Source of the DNA: Mortierella sp. BCC40632
Taxonomy: Eukaryota > Mortierellomycota > Mortierellomycetes > Mortierellales > Mortierellaceae
DNA: 64,000 bases
NCBI GenBank assembly: GCA_011634665.1
Contig: WAEK01000004.1
Coordinates: 1,927,501-1,991,500 of the forward strand
Direction of reading: 5' to 3'
This document shows, one piece after another, positions 10,629 to 20,750 of the stretch; within the stretch, counting starts at the first letter, position 1; each line of letters begins with the position of its first letter. The notes below the pieces were generated by a model. It worked only from the letters and a program-made list of their open reading frames with translations, was not told the origin of the DNA and ran no database searches. Both the position numbers and the translations under genes were made by a program.

Positions 10629-13114
10629 GTGTGTTGGATAGGATACTTGCCGAGTCACTGTCTGGGGGGTAGAGCTCCAAGAGCTCCTGTAGACTCTTGA
10701 GACGCGCAGAAAACCCAAATGATGAGTCCATCTCCCGCCTCATTTTGGCCTTAGCAAACGAACCCAAAAGATCCTCATTGGATTGTAGTACTTGCTTGAA
10801 CGCCTTTTCTGACATGGTCGGCTCTAAAGTCCTGGAACTTGCCTCTCTTCTGGCTGCCTCACCTTCAGGACAGCTATTGAATTTTTGCCTCAAAAGTTCC
10901 TTCTCTATCTTCACCCCTGTAGCTTTAAGGACCCTTGTTAAAGAGGAACCACCATTGAGATTCAGCATTTTAAGAAGATGGTGCGACTTCTCTACTCGTT
11001 GAGTGGATTGCATCCCAGCTGTGAACTGAGTGCGCACCCATGGCCAAGCCCATCGAAAACGGTTCGAATACAAACGATCAAGATAGTTGAGGACGATGGG
11101 GTTTTGTTGATATTTCTCGCACAGCTTCTGCCACTTGGCCTCGAATTCTCTGGAAATCAAAGAGCGGGTGACATCTTGAAAGCGGAGTGAGAATTCATCC
11201 CAATCTTTCCCAAGGGCTTTGAAAAGGCGTAGCCTAATGTTCTTGTTTGCGTGCCACCGGCAATTGACTATAGTTGTATCAGGGAGAAAGGTTGTACTGA
11301 CAATGTTCATTGCTGGATCTTTATCCAGCATGAGGGTCTTTGGGGGCTTATTTTCATTCAGCTCTAGCAGTTGCGAAAGGACCCATTCGTAATCTGAGGT
11401 CTCTTCACCAGAGGTAAGGGCACAGGCTACCAGTCTTGTCCGAAAAAATTGTTGTCAACTACAACGAAGCAATGGAGCGGCATACCGAATCGATTGGTGG
11501 ATGCAGTTGTGTCGTGGACGACAACGTCATGATACCTCCTGTATAAATCCTGTTGCGCCGGGCACATCCAAAAGACAGCCTGGAGACGACCGGCCACAAT
11601 CCTGTTCCTGGAGAGCCATTGGCCTGGGATTTCTCCAAGCAAGTTGAACAACTGGGCAGCATCAGAAATGGTGTTAGACGATGCACGTTGTTTCGAGATA
11701 TAGTTGGCTATTTTTTTCTGGTCGAACAAGTACTTGGATTTCGTAAAAGAGGCGCTTCGGGTTATCTGAAGCATCTCTATCGTTTTACCAGTTCCCCAAC
11801 CCATTTCTGCAGCCTGTCTGATTAAATTGAGGTCATACTCTGTAAGAGGCTCAAATTCTGGACGAGGTTTTCCAAGGGCGTGGTTGTGCAAAACAGAGAT
11901 GCTGGAAATACGCCATCGTGGCTTGATAGACTTTGGGCTGTTAAGGTATACAGCGTATTTGCAGCCACAGCGGACTGAAATACTTCCTGGCCGCTGCTTG
12001 GATGGATCCAAAACCTTTTTTGAGGTGTGTGTGCCCTGGCTAGTGCAAACGATTAACCCTTGGTGAAAAAAAAAAAAAAAGGCTCCTAAGTCTCCCGTTG
12101 TGCCAACGCCCCCTTTGATATCGACATAACACAAAGTTGACAACAACTCACTTACCAGTCGGATAAGTAGCATTTTTCGAAGAAGAGTTGGCCCTCGTTC
12201 GGAAACCATTGCGGCAGGCATAGTCGAGCATCATGGACTTGGCCTCCTCGAAATCCGAGAATTGATCATCGACTGCGGGGCTCCATCCAACAGCATCCAC
12301 GTGCTCTCCTAGAAAAGGAAAGCGTACAAATTTAGCACAACTCGTAGGCTAGTCTCAAGTGCAACAACTGCTAGATTCAATAGCGCACGCACCATAGCTC
12401 TGACACTCCGTGTTGTCCCTGTTGTCATGACCACTTGCAGATGAGGCCTCGCCTCTGAGGCCTTCTAGATCTTCTGATGTATCCGACTCATTGGGGCAGA
12501 GAGAAACAGCGTCGTCCTCATCACTTTCGTTCTTTGTGGAACTATTGTCACTCTCGCTGCTGCTTGAAGATGAGGTACAACTCTCAGGACAATCAGGGCT
12601 GTTCGATCTATCGCCGTCGGACTTTTTTCTTGCCAATTGTTCGGATACCCTCGTCTGGGCCTCTAGTCTTTTCCAGCTCTTCGACACTTGGCTCCTTTTC
12701 GCTCTCGTTAAGCTCCCTACTGCCAGTAGCAAAGCTTTTCGTGTCTACAATGATTTCTTCCAAACTCTCATAGTCGAAGTTGTCATCGGAGCTGGCCAAG
12801 TTGTTGTAATGATCAATGTAGTCGTCTGAATCCCTATCCACATCCGTGTAATCACTCTCGTTAGTTATAGGGCTCAGCTCTCTGCTTTTGGATACTTTTG
12901 CTTCTTTCTGGCCCTCGCAAAGAACTGTATTGGCTGACTTTCCTAAGTCCTTGAGATACTTCTTGAACTTCTTGTCCAAATTAATGACCTTCGGACTGTT
13001 CCCTTTCTCCTTCCAAAAGTGCTTTACGACATCGTCTTCCGTGACCTAAACGTAGATGGATACAACTTAGATACTGGAGTTCCTTTTATCTTCCTCTACC
13101 CTTTTGTGATGACC

Positions 13115-13150
<36 letters not shown>

Positions 13151-14432
13151 CCGCCCTCTCACAGTGCTCGGTACCTTAGTGTAAGCGACTAGAAGACGTG
13201 TGTAGCGGATTCGACTCATTATGGGATTGGTGTATCTGACCCAGTCATACCCAGGAGTCACATCTTGCTCAATGGCCTGAAGAGCGAGGACACCACAGCT
13301 GAAGTCGTCATCCTGTGCTTGAACAGTGAATGCACTGTGTTCATTCATGGCTGCCAGCTTTTCTAGATCAACCTTAAACTCCCCTTTCGGATCCTCCTGT
13401 CGCCCCTCTAGTACTCTCAACAGCCAAGTCTTCAGATGACAAACTGTATCCTCGGGTGCTCTCTTGCTGAGTGAGTCACCGATTAAAACAGTGTACTGAA
13501 CAAGGTCGAATACCATCACGCCCCAATGATTCCCGTAGTGCACTACAGTGTAGACTTTCTCTGTGCGACTCCTTCGGATGTATTTTTCGAAAGGTTTTCC
13601 GACACTATCGTATCCGAATCCTGGGCATCGAACAGGCATGAAAACCCGCCTTCCTTGCTCTCCGTAAACAAGGTGGAAGAACAACATAATGTAGTTTATC
13701 ACATCGTCGTTCAACCACTCATTACCACAGAGGATGAAGAGGTCACGCGCGGTCACTCCGTGATCTGGGAGAAATGTTGGTTGGAAGGAGATAAGGCGTA
13801 GTTTTTTCTTCATTCAACAGTCTGTTTTGAAGCCATTTAACAAACTCTTTGATTTCATTGTTCAATGTCGATTTTGACCAAAAGCCAGCGCATTGAGTTA
13901 TTAAAATCATCAATGAACTTTCTTGTTGTAGCAACCTAATGAAAGCAGTTGAACAGATTACTTATTAGTTACAGTTCGGGCGTAGAGCATTGCTCCGCGT
14001 CTCAATAAAAAGAAAATTCAACACACACTCCTCCAACAAAACACGAGTCTGTAGTCCAGTAACATCTCATACCTGATTCAATACAGGGATGGAATCCAGA
14101 TCAAACACGAGCTCATTGATGCCGTCGAACACCACCACCATAAAGTCTTCTCTGTTTTCTTTTTGATGACCTCGCCGTGTCGCATCCAATAGAATTTCAA
14201 TTTTGGGGATGAATGGAAGCTTGATCACATCCTTGATGTCGCTCTTGAAAAATGATTTCCGCATAGTCTGCGATTCAGCTTCAACCAGTGTTCCCAGGCC
14301 GGTGTCTTTCAAAACGGGGATCAAATGACAGCAATTTCGCAGATCCTTAGCGGATTGGACTAGGAGCCAATTGGAGCCAAAGCGGAAGTCGTACTTTTTC
14401 TTGTTTGCTTGGTGGCGGGAGATTGAAAGCAT
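9887..14432 (-). CDS. Ulp1 protease - FAR1 - MULE transposase - SWIM fusion gene
   Basis: The minus-strand gene has plausible exons 14432-14073, 13935-13175, 13045-12393, 12308-12156 and from 12058 on, with GT...AG introns of 84-137 bp. The start MLSISRHQANKK lies about 60 bp below TATAAAAG. Domains in order: unknown N-terminus; Ulp1/C48 cysteine peptidase with WLNDDVINYI, catalytic His in NHWGVMVFD, Asp in LIGDS, Gln and Cys in QAQDDDFSCGV; Ser/Asp/Glu-rich linker; FAR1 domain (FSDFEEAKSMM, RCGCKYAVYL, HNHALG); MULE transposase with VVHDTTAS (Asp), TLMLDKDPAM (Asp), CRWHANKN and QRVEKSHH (Glu); SWIM finger FCTC...CRHFF; coiled C-terminus. Ulp1 domains in MULEs are known from plants; a desumoylase-like role is inference. 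Frameshifts at A/T runs (about 11445, 12650, 13815, 10145) mean it is either decayed or carries sequencing errors. Confidence 0.82.
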
Positions 14433-14490
14433 GATGGGTAGTTGCGTAGAGTGAATGGTGAATGAATATTTGCCGTAGCCGTACTTGAGT

Positions 14491-14500
14491 CCCTTTTATA
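14491..14500 (-). promoter_or_regulatory. TATA box of the Ulp1-MULE gene
   Basis: On the minus strand this reads TATAAAAGGG, 59 bp before the proposed ATG at 14432. The placement supports 14432 as the start and suggests the gene kept its promoter. Confidence 0.55.
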
Positions 14501-14810
14501 GTGTAATGCTAAGCTGCATGGTTGTGGTGCTTCACCTGACTCTTGCCCAACACATGCGGTTCCCGGGTTGGTACGAGAAAGCCCGTTGAAAAACTGCTCT
14601 CACTTAGTGCTAGAGTCAGATTAGACGCGTCCGCTAAAAAAAGTTTGATCTCTGCTCCTACACCTTGCTCGTTTGCCACTCTCGTTTCTGTTCATGATTT
14701 GCGAGGCCCCGATTCTCAACAAAACCCAAGGTGAACATGGGTCACTCTAAACTACCGTCCACCACACAAAAACTTTGCTTTGTCTCAAAGACTATGCCAG
14801 TGAAGTACCC
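14501..14810. other. Spacer between MULE gene and minisatellite
   Basis: No recognisable gene. It holds the upstream region of the minus-strand MULE gene. Short open frames here continue into the minisatellite and have no independent support. Confidence 0.4.
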
Positions 14811-15482
14811 AGAGAAGTTTATGGTTGCTCAGAGAAGTCTATGGTTGCTCAGAGAAGTCTATGGTTGCTCAGAGAAGGGGAGGGTTGTTCAGAGAAGGGG
14901 AGGGTTGCTCAGAGAAGTATATGGTTGCTCAGAGAAGTATATGGTTGCTCAGAGAAGGGGGAGGGTTGTTCAGAGAAGGGAGGGTTGCTCAGAGAAGTAT
15001 ATGGTTGCTCAGAGAAGTCTATGGTTGCTCAGAGAAGGGGAGGGTTGTTCAGAGAAGTCTATGGTTGCTCAGAGAAGGGGAGGGTTGTTCAGAGAAGGGG
15101 AGGGTTGCTCAGAGAAGTGTATAGTTGCTCAGAGAAGTATGTGGTTTTTCAGAGAAGTATATGGTTGCTCAGAGAAGTCTATGGTTGCTCAGAGAAGTAT
15201 GTGGTTGTTCAGAGAAGTGTGTGGTTGTTCAGAGAAGTCTCATGGTTGCTCAGAGAAGGGGAGGGTTGTTCAGAGAAGGGGAGGGTTGTTCAGAGAAGGG
15301 GAGGGTTGCTCAGAGAAGTGTATAGTTGCTCAGAGAAGTATGTGGTTTTTCAGAGAGGGGGGAGGGTTGTTCAGAGAAGTCTATGGTTGCTCAGAGAAGG
15401 GGAGGGTTGTTCAGAGAAGTCATGGTTGTTCAGAGAAGGGGAGGGTTGTTCAGAGAAGGAGAAAGTTTTTCAGAGAAGGAAA
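14811..15482. repeat. 20-bp minisatellite, about 33 units
   Basis: The unit is ATGGTTGCTCAGAGAAGTCT, with two main versions: a TATGGTTGCTC type and a GAGGGTTGTTC type ending AGAGAAGGGG. Units are 20 bp with a few of 19-21. Three units make 60 bp, so each reading frame cycles through the three translations YGCSEK, MVAQR and WLLRE, and all plus frames stay open for hundreds of codons. I take the long frames as a by-product of the repeat, not as genes. Confidence 0.95.
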
Positions 15483-15595
15483 ACGAGATGTACAAAGAAG
15501 TGGGCGTACAGCTTAGATAAAGAGATGGGTAAAACAGAGAAGCGGGCGTACAGCAAAGCAAAGAGAAGGAAATGGGAAGTATGTGGTATTTAAGA

Positions 15596-15700
15596 AAAAG
15601 TATGTGGCTTCTCAGAAAAGTACATGGTTGTTTAGAGAAGTACATGGTTGTTCAGAGAAGTACATGGTTGTTCAGAGAAGTACATGGTTGTTCAGAGAAG
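15596..15700. repeat. Second block of the 20-bp minisatellite
   Basis: About five units of the form AAGTACATGGTTGTTCAGAG follow after 110 bp of degraded repeat. They are more alike than units of the main block, suggesting a local recent expansion. Confidence 0.85.
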
Positions 15701-15839
15701 GAGACAAGGAAACAGGATGTTCAAAGAAGGGGCTGGGGTGTTCATAGAGGAGTGGAACGAGAGACCAGCGTGAGAACCAAGATTTATACAAGGAGGTAAG
15801 TTCAAGTGGTAGTCTCTCTCTTTCTCGCTTACTCTCTTT

Positions 15840-15911
15840 CTCTTCTACACGCACTCACTCACACACATTCCCACTCACATACACACATATTCTCCCTCTC
15901 TCCCTCTCTCC

Positions 15912-15943
<32 letters not shown>

Positions 15944-15945
15944 TT
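15840..15945. repeat. CA-rich then CT microsatellite
   Basis: CACTCACACACATTCC-type repeats pass into CTCCCTCTCTCC and then about 24 bp of pure CT. The tract ends 25 bp before the ATG at 15970. Pyrimidine tracts at this position are common in fungal promoters and 5' UTRs. Confidence 0.8.
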
Positions 15946-15969
15946 TCACGCTTCTCTGCCTCACCTCTT

Positions 15970-16865
15970 ATGCCAAAGCAGACTCCGACTAAGTCAGAGA
16001 ACTCTCTGGCAGCCAAGTCGCCCAGGAGCAGGGCGGTGAGGGACGATTCGGCAACAGCGGAAGAAGCGAAAAGAAAAAAGACCAACGAGGGGGTTGGTTG
16101 CACTTATTTCCAGTGTACTCAAGGACTCTTGAAGAAGCGGCGATCGCGGATTCTCTCTGCACAGGATGAAGATCACCTTTTGCGATACCACCAAGATGTG
16201 CCCCTCCGATTCCGCTGCAACAAAATAAACAAGGACATCATTATCACACGAGACCCCACCGCCGAGATGCAGTACCGCTGCCTATGTATGACAACAATCA
16301 ATTTGAGGTCATCAGTTAAACGACACTATGATAGCTGCGAGCTTGCACAGAAGGCGGCTGAAGAAATGACCAACAATCCTTCAACATTTATTGCTTGTCA
16401 GCCATCATCATCGCTCGAAGTAGCGGATTCAGACATGACAGAGCATTTCAACCAAACAATGGCCACCTACTACGAAAAAATTTACCACCAAATTGTCTCA
16501 GCGAAGCGATAGGATTGAGCAACAACTCAGGGAGCACTTCATTGGCCATCGTGTCCTCATAGACGAGCTTTCAAGAGTCACAAAGCAGCTGGTGCAGGCA
16601 GAAGAGCGTCAATCCAAGAGACTAAGCGACTCTCTACACGTTAGAGAGAGACTGGATAGTCTTGACGATAGGTTGAGGGCGATCAATAACTATTTTGAAA
16701 CCTCGACACCAGGTAATCTTACAGATCACTTCTGCTGCCATTGCAAAGCCATCTCCTCATGATATCTATTCTAATATGCCTGATAGTACGAGGTTCTTCA
16801 CCTTGGAGTCAAATAGATCCATTGTCTCCCGAGCCAGAAATGGGGATATTTGTCAAGTCTTCTGA
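15970..16865 (+). pseudogene. Unrecognised protein with a Cys/His cluster and a coiled coil
   Basis: The frame starts MPKQTPTKSENSL with a basic, nuclear-signal-like segment (EEAKRKK). A C-x-C...H...C arrangement (YRCLC, then RHYDSCEL) could bind one zinc ion. After YYEKIYHQI at about 16494 the frame must shift by one base to continue as SDRIEQQLREHFIGHR, a heptad-rich coiled coil running to FETSTP near 16710. A further shift opens the frame ITSAAIAKPSPHDIYSNM to a stop at 16863. I do not recognise the family. It lies inside the inverted arms, so it could be cargo of a MULE or a separate gene. The shifts suggest decay or read errors. Confidence 0.5.
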
Positions 16866-17199
16866 AACTGGTGAGTTTAAAGCACATGATTGGAAGTAAA
16901 GACCCTGTTTGTGACACTTTCTAACATGAAAAATAGGTGATGATGATTCATCCTAGATACATCCCAGCTAGTAAATAAAAATGAGTTTCAGGAACCCGGT
17001 TGTAGACTTCCAATGCCGCAATAGGGATCTGTGCGCCAATCCCAATGTTTGAGCCGGCTCGAGTTTACAGAAGCAATCCTCTTTTTTGAACTCTTTTATC
17101 ATTTTTAAGTGGTCTCCTATATCGTGTCACATGCACATGCTACCCTAGTCAAAAAGAAGTCAGTATAAAATGAATGATCTTTCGTTACGACTGAGAATA
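16866..17199. other. Spacer without recognised features
   Basis: No open frame or repeat stands out before the LINE X fragment starting near 17200. A short intron-like GTGATGATGATT is present but not supported. Confidence 0.3.
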
Positions 17200-17353
17200 A
17201 GATCTCGCAGCTGTTGGATCTCTCGGACCTTTTGCCCTAGTTGTAGACCCTGTCCTTGACTGCCCCCTGTGGGGTTCCTTTGTACTCTATCCCCCCCTCT
17301 TCTCTGCATTGTATTTTTTTTTTGTAGCTATTTTCGTTTCTGGGTCGCCTTCC
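17200..17353 (+). mobile_element. LINE family X 3' UTR fragment, sense
   Basis: Matches the family X 3' UTR (CTCGGACCTTTTGCCCTAGTT through TGGGTCGCCTTCCAC) and stops where an antisense LINE X begins with poly-T, so a second LINE inserted here. Confidence 0.75.
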
Positions 17354-18440
17354 ACTTTTTTTTTTTTTTTTTTTTTTACAGGCCCTGTTGGGGCTTTTTA
17401 TTTGTCAGCGCGCGCCCGTCCCGACGATCTGCAGACGTAGCCAACTAGTTCTCAAGACTAACCACAGAATAGAGAGAAAAGAAAAAAAGTGGAGGGCGAC
17501 TCAGAAACGATATAGCTACTAAAAATACAAATGCAGAGAAGAGGGAAAAGACCAGAGTACAAAAAGAGCACCCGCAGAGGGGGCAAGTCAAGGGCAGGAT
17601 CTATAACTAGGACAAAGGGTACGAGGGGTCCAGGAGCTGCGAGAGCGGCTCCTAATCAAGCAGGTCGACCTCAGCAACTTCAGCACGCCTGATGTCGGGC
17701 GGCTTCGGTCTTGCGCGGGAGCTGGAGGAGTATATTCCCCTGGCATGTCTAAGAAAAAGGACCATAGACAGGGGTGGGCCACATCCGACCAAATGTCACT
17801 TCCTACTTGGACACCACAATGTACGGAGGGTGGTTCCAAGTCTCGTGCATCCGCTTGTAATTGGCGTCTGGTGTTGCTGCTGCTTTTGGATTCATTGATT
17901 GTTGTTTGTTATCCTTGAGTTTGGCTTGTTGGAGTGCTGTGTGTGCACGGAGCTTGAGGCTATTGACTGTGAGCCAGAGGAGATCATCCGCTGAGCCGTC
18001 TCTTGGGGTGGCCCGGAAGTAGCTTGTGGATGGCGACAAAAGTCTTCAAATGCCGTACAGGACCACTGAGTGTGTGTACTGCGATGAGGGGCAGGCTTTT
18101 AGCTTCTGGCCATCCCAGCATGCAGTTGTCAGGCAGACTGTTGACGATCATGCCCAGGATGAGAGTGGCGATCCAAGAGCGGGCGGCCTTCTAGAGGGTC
18201 CACACTGCTCCGCAGTTGGCGAAGGAGTGTCGTGGATCCTCTATGCGGGGCTCCTGCCCGGGGTAGTCGATGAGACAGCGCTTGCACTTCTTATTGACGT
18301 CTTCGCTCCACGTAGTTCTGGCTTTATCTGTTGAAAGACCTCTCTTTTGGTGACCTAAGGAGGCGGTGTGTGCGATTGAACACTGTGTCCCACCACTTGT
18401 CAGGATAGGGGTCGTTGTTCTGCGCAGGAGACTTGAGCTC
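17354..18440 (-). mobile_element. LINE family X copy, antisense, C-terminal region
   Basis: Poly-T at 17354-17377 (with one interruption) is followed by the reverse complement of the family X 3' UTR and coding end. On the minus strand the protein includes DDLLWLTVNSLKLRAHTALQ and NYKRMHETWNHPPYIVVSK, matching 8690-8880, and upstream the CKRC...LRHAF region in broken frames. It is 5' truncated and dead. Confidence 0.8.
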
Positions 18441-18556
18441 CAACCTACTTACCTTTTTTCCTTCCCTTTGGTGGATTGAGGACTAGATAGCCACGTCTGG
18501 AAAACATGGGACGGGTGCGCACAAATGAATAAAACCCCTAACGGGGCCTGTAAAAA
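18441..18556 (+). mobile_element. LINE family X 3' end, sense
   Basis: GGTGGATTGAGGACTAGATAGCC to AATAAAACCCCTAACGGGGCCTGTAAAAAAA. It faces the antisense LINE X head to head and forms part of the right inverted arm. Confidence 0.7.
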
Positions 18557-18831
18557 AAGGAAGAAAGAAAAGCTGGGACTGTAGATAAATGTGAGAGCAG
18601 AACGTTGAGATATGTGTGAGAGTAAGCTGGAGGCCTTTTTCAGGAGATATGTGTGAGAATAAGCGTCTCACACATATGTGAGATTAAGAAAAAAAAGAGT
18701 TTGAGAGTTATTCTCACATATGACTGAGAATAAGCCGCTCACATATAATGTGAGAATAGCTTTTTCCAAAAAAAAAAAGTGGATGTGTGTGAGATTAAGA
18801 CGCTCACACATATGTGAGAATAAGTTCATCC
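18448..18831. repeat. Right arm of the inverted repeat, with hairpin units
   Basis: This is the reverse complement of 9336-9664. It carries five or more TGTGAGAATAAG/CTTATTCTCACA units in both orientations, able to form small cruciforms, and ends TTCATCC. Compared with the left arm it has an extra segment of about 70 bp (GGATGTGTGTGAGATTAAGA region). Confidence 0.75.
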
Positions 18832-18901
18832 TTTCAAAAAGGAATAAGATCCATGTTAATGGCTTGTTCCCAAGAAAAAGGGAAGAACCCGAGGGGACAT
18901 A

Positions 18902-18975
18902 CGCTCCTGGGTGGGCTTGAACCACCAACCTCCTGATTAACAGTCAGACGCGCTAACCAATTGCGCCACAGAAGC
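18902..18975 (-). tRNA. tRNA-Asn (anticodon GTT)
   Basis: Read on the minus strand, the 74-nt sequence starts GCTTCTG, has the D-arm GGCGCAATTGGTTAGCGC, the anticodon loop in GACTGTTAATC with anticodon GTT, the T-arm with GGTTCAAGCC, and closes with CAGGAGC, which pairs with the 5' end with one G-T pair, then discriminator G. There is no intron. It lies between the inverted arm and the LINE Y array and looks functional. Confidence 0.9.
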
Positions 18976-19070
18976 TGGACATGACTTGTCTGGAGATCGA
19001 GTGCGTGTCGTCCGTAAGCTGCATCGACTCATGCTGTCACCGTATATCCCCCAGACGCAGACCTAGGCCA

Positions 19071-19088
19071 GCCTCGACCACGTCCAGC
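19071..19088 (+). repeat. Left 18-bp target duplication of LINE Y-1
   Basis: GCCTCGACCACGTCCAGC occurs here and again at 43481-43498, immediately after the poly(A) tail of the LINE ending at 43480. Confidence 0.9.
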
Positions 19089-20339
19089 ACCTTTCCCATC
19101 TACCACGATCTAGACCCTAAATTCCACATCCCCACAGATTTCCCCCTCATTCCCCCCTCTCACCCAATCTAGTTCGTGAGACGCAATGCCCCAACCTCAG
19201 GGTTTAGGCACATCCAAAAATCTCGTCCATCATCGCTCAGATGGCGAAGATTCGTCGGATGAATTTAACAATTCAAAAAAAAGAAATGGAGCGAACGGTG
19301 ACCTAGGTCACAGCGAGAGCAGGAGGAGTGAGAGCGTTCCCGCTGGGAGCCGAGTGGTAGCTGATACAACTCCCAGCTCCCAGCTGCTCGAGCACTACGA
19401 TGTAGTGCATGGGTACATGTACTCAGCAGCGTCGAGATCAGCCCAAGCAAAAAGGGCTGGAGAAATGGAAGTCGACGACGACGACGACAAGGGCGATGAG
19501 GAGGCAGAAGAGGAGGAGGAAAAGGAGTGGCGCACCATTACGCCACACAAGGCAAGGAAGTTGGCGCTAATGACTCCAATGGCATGGATCGTTGGCAAAA
19601 ACATCGGCCAAAAAAAAAAGGAGATGGAGAGGATTATCCTCGGCCAAAAGGCAAATCTTGTGCAATGGCCGAGGAAAATGTTTCTAAAAGGAAAAGAACA
19701 CCTGCAGGTCCTCGTGGAAAGTCAAGAGGACGTTAATCGACTCCTCGCGATCACGGTCAGCGTGCGAGCCATCCGAGAACTCGAGAAGGAGGACAAGGAG
19801 TCGACTGAGGATGAAGGAGAGATGGACGATGTCAGCCAGAACGAAGAGGAAAGAGTCAATCTCTTCACAGTCATCGACAACGACGCAGAGGTGGCCTCTC
19901 GACTGGCTAGAACAGTCGAACTGTACGGGATCGCACCAACAGTACCAGACAGACTGGTTCGAATGGCAGCCAACAAGTTCGGAACCGTCCAGAAGGTCAG
20001 CCTCATCGCTGTACCTAATGGAAAGAAGATGAAGGCTGTGGTGGTATTCGAGGAGCAAGAGGCGGTTGACGAGATCGTCAGAAGCGGCAAGAAACATGTC
20101 GCAATCGGAAGAGACCTCGTCCGCATTGGGACCATCGGTGGCGTCCAGCTGAAGTGGGCACTAGAGTATGCCTGCAAGCTTTCAGGCCTACCAATCGGAA
20201 CGACTTCCCTGGATCTACAGGGCCTCTTGGAAGACGTACAAGCTGACTTCATCGAAGTTCCAAGATATTACCGAGGTAAGACTGCAGAATTCAGATACAG
20301 ACGTGAAGCCTTTGTATATTTCGCTTCGAAAGAGGATAT

Positions 20340-20675
20340 TGTCACGTACCTAGGCGAATGAACCTGTCTATAGGATCCTCATTCCTAAAGGAATGAGGAA
20401 TGAGGAAAAGAATAGATTGAGACGGAGCTCTGATGAGCTCCGTCCCAAAAATACTGAGTGCGCGCTCCGCGCCACTCAGCAGTCACCTCTTGTCCCTCCT
20501 CCGACGCGCCGCCTAGAATCCTACACACCGACTGGCCTGGGTCCCCAGTTCTCTGGGCTCCTGCCCCTAGATAGAAACACATAAATAGCCCTTAGATAGA
20601 CATAGCATCGAACTTCAGTCTGCAATACATATTATCCTTGCCCTATAGAAAAATCTGCCTTGTCTGTCCTTGACA
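20340..20675 (+). repeat. 5' LTR of gypsy 1
   Basis: TG...CA ends. A TATA-like ATAAATAG lies at 20581-20588; transcription would be expected to start near 20612-20618, just at AGTCTGCAA (20617-20625). An inverted pair GGAGCTC...GAGCTCC lies at about 20422-20444. Confidence 0.93.
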
Positions 20676-20684
20676 TTGCAGACT
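20676..20684 (+). promoter_or_regulatory. Primer binding site of gypsy 1, self-complementary to the LTR
   Basis: The bases after the LTR read TTGCAGACT and lack the TGG expected for a tRNA 3' end. Their reverse complement AGTCTGCAA lies at 20617-20625, about 35 bp after the TATA box, at the predicted 5' end of the transcript. This layout matches the self-priming known for Tf1/sushi retrotransposons. Confidence 0.65.
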
Positions 20685-20750
20685 CATACACACTTCCTGC
20701 CCCCTGACCCTCTTCCATACAACACTGACCCCCCATCAACCATCCAAGTC

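Noticed and set aside
14811..15482. CRISPR-like array
   Set aside because: Units are contiguous with no unique spacers, and the host is a eukaryote.
14731..15593. Long open frames of 261 and 272 codons as repeat-rich proteins
   Set aside because: They are different frames of the same 20-bp minisatellite; the lack of stops follows from the unit sequence.
18902..18975. tRNA-derived SINE rather than a tRNA gene
   Set aside because: All arms pair well and there is no A-rich tail or duplication beside it.
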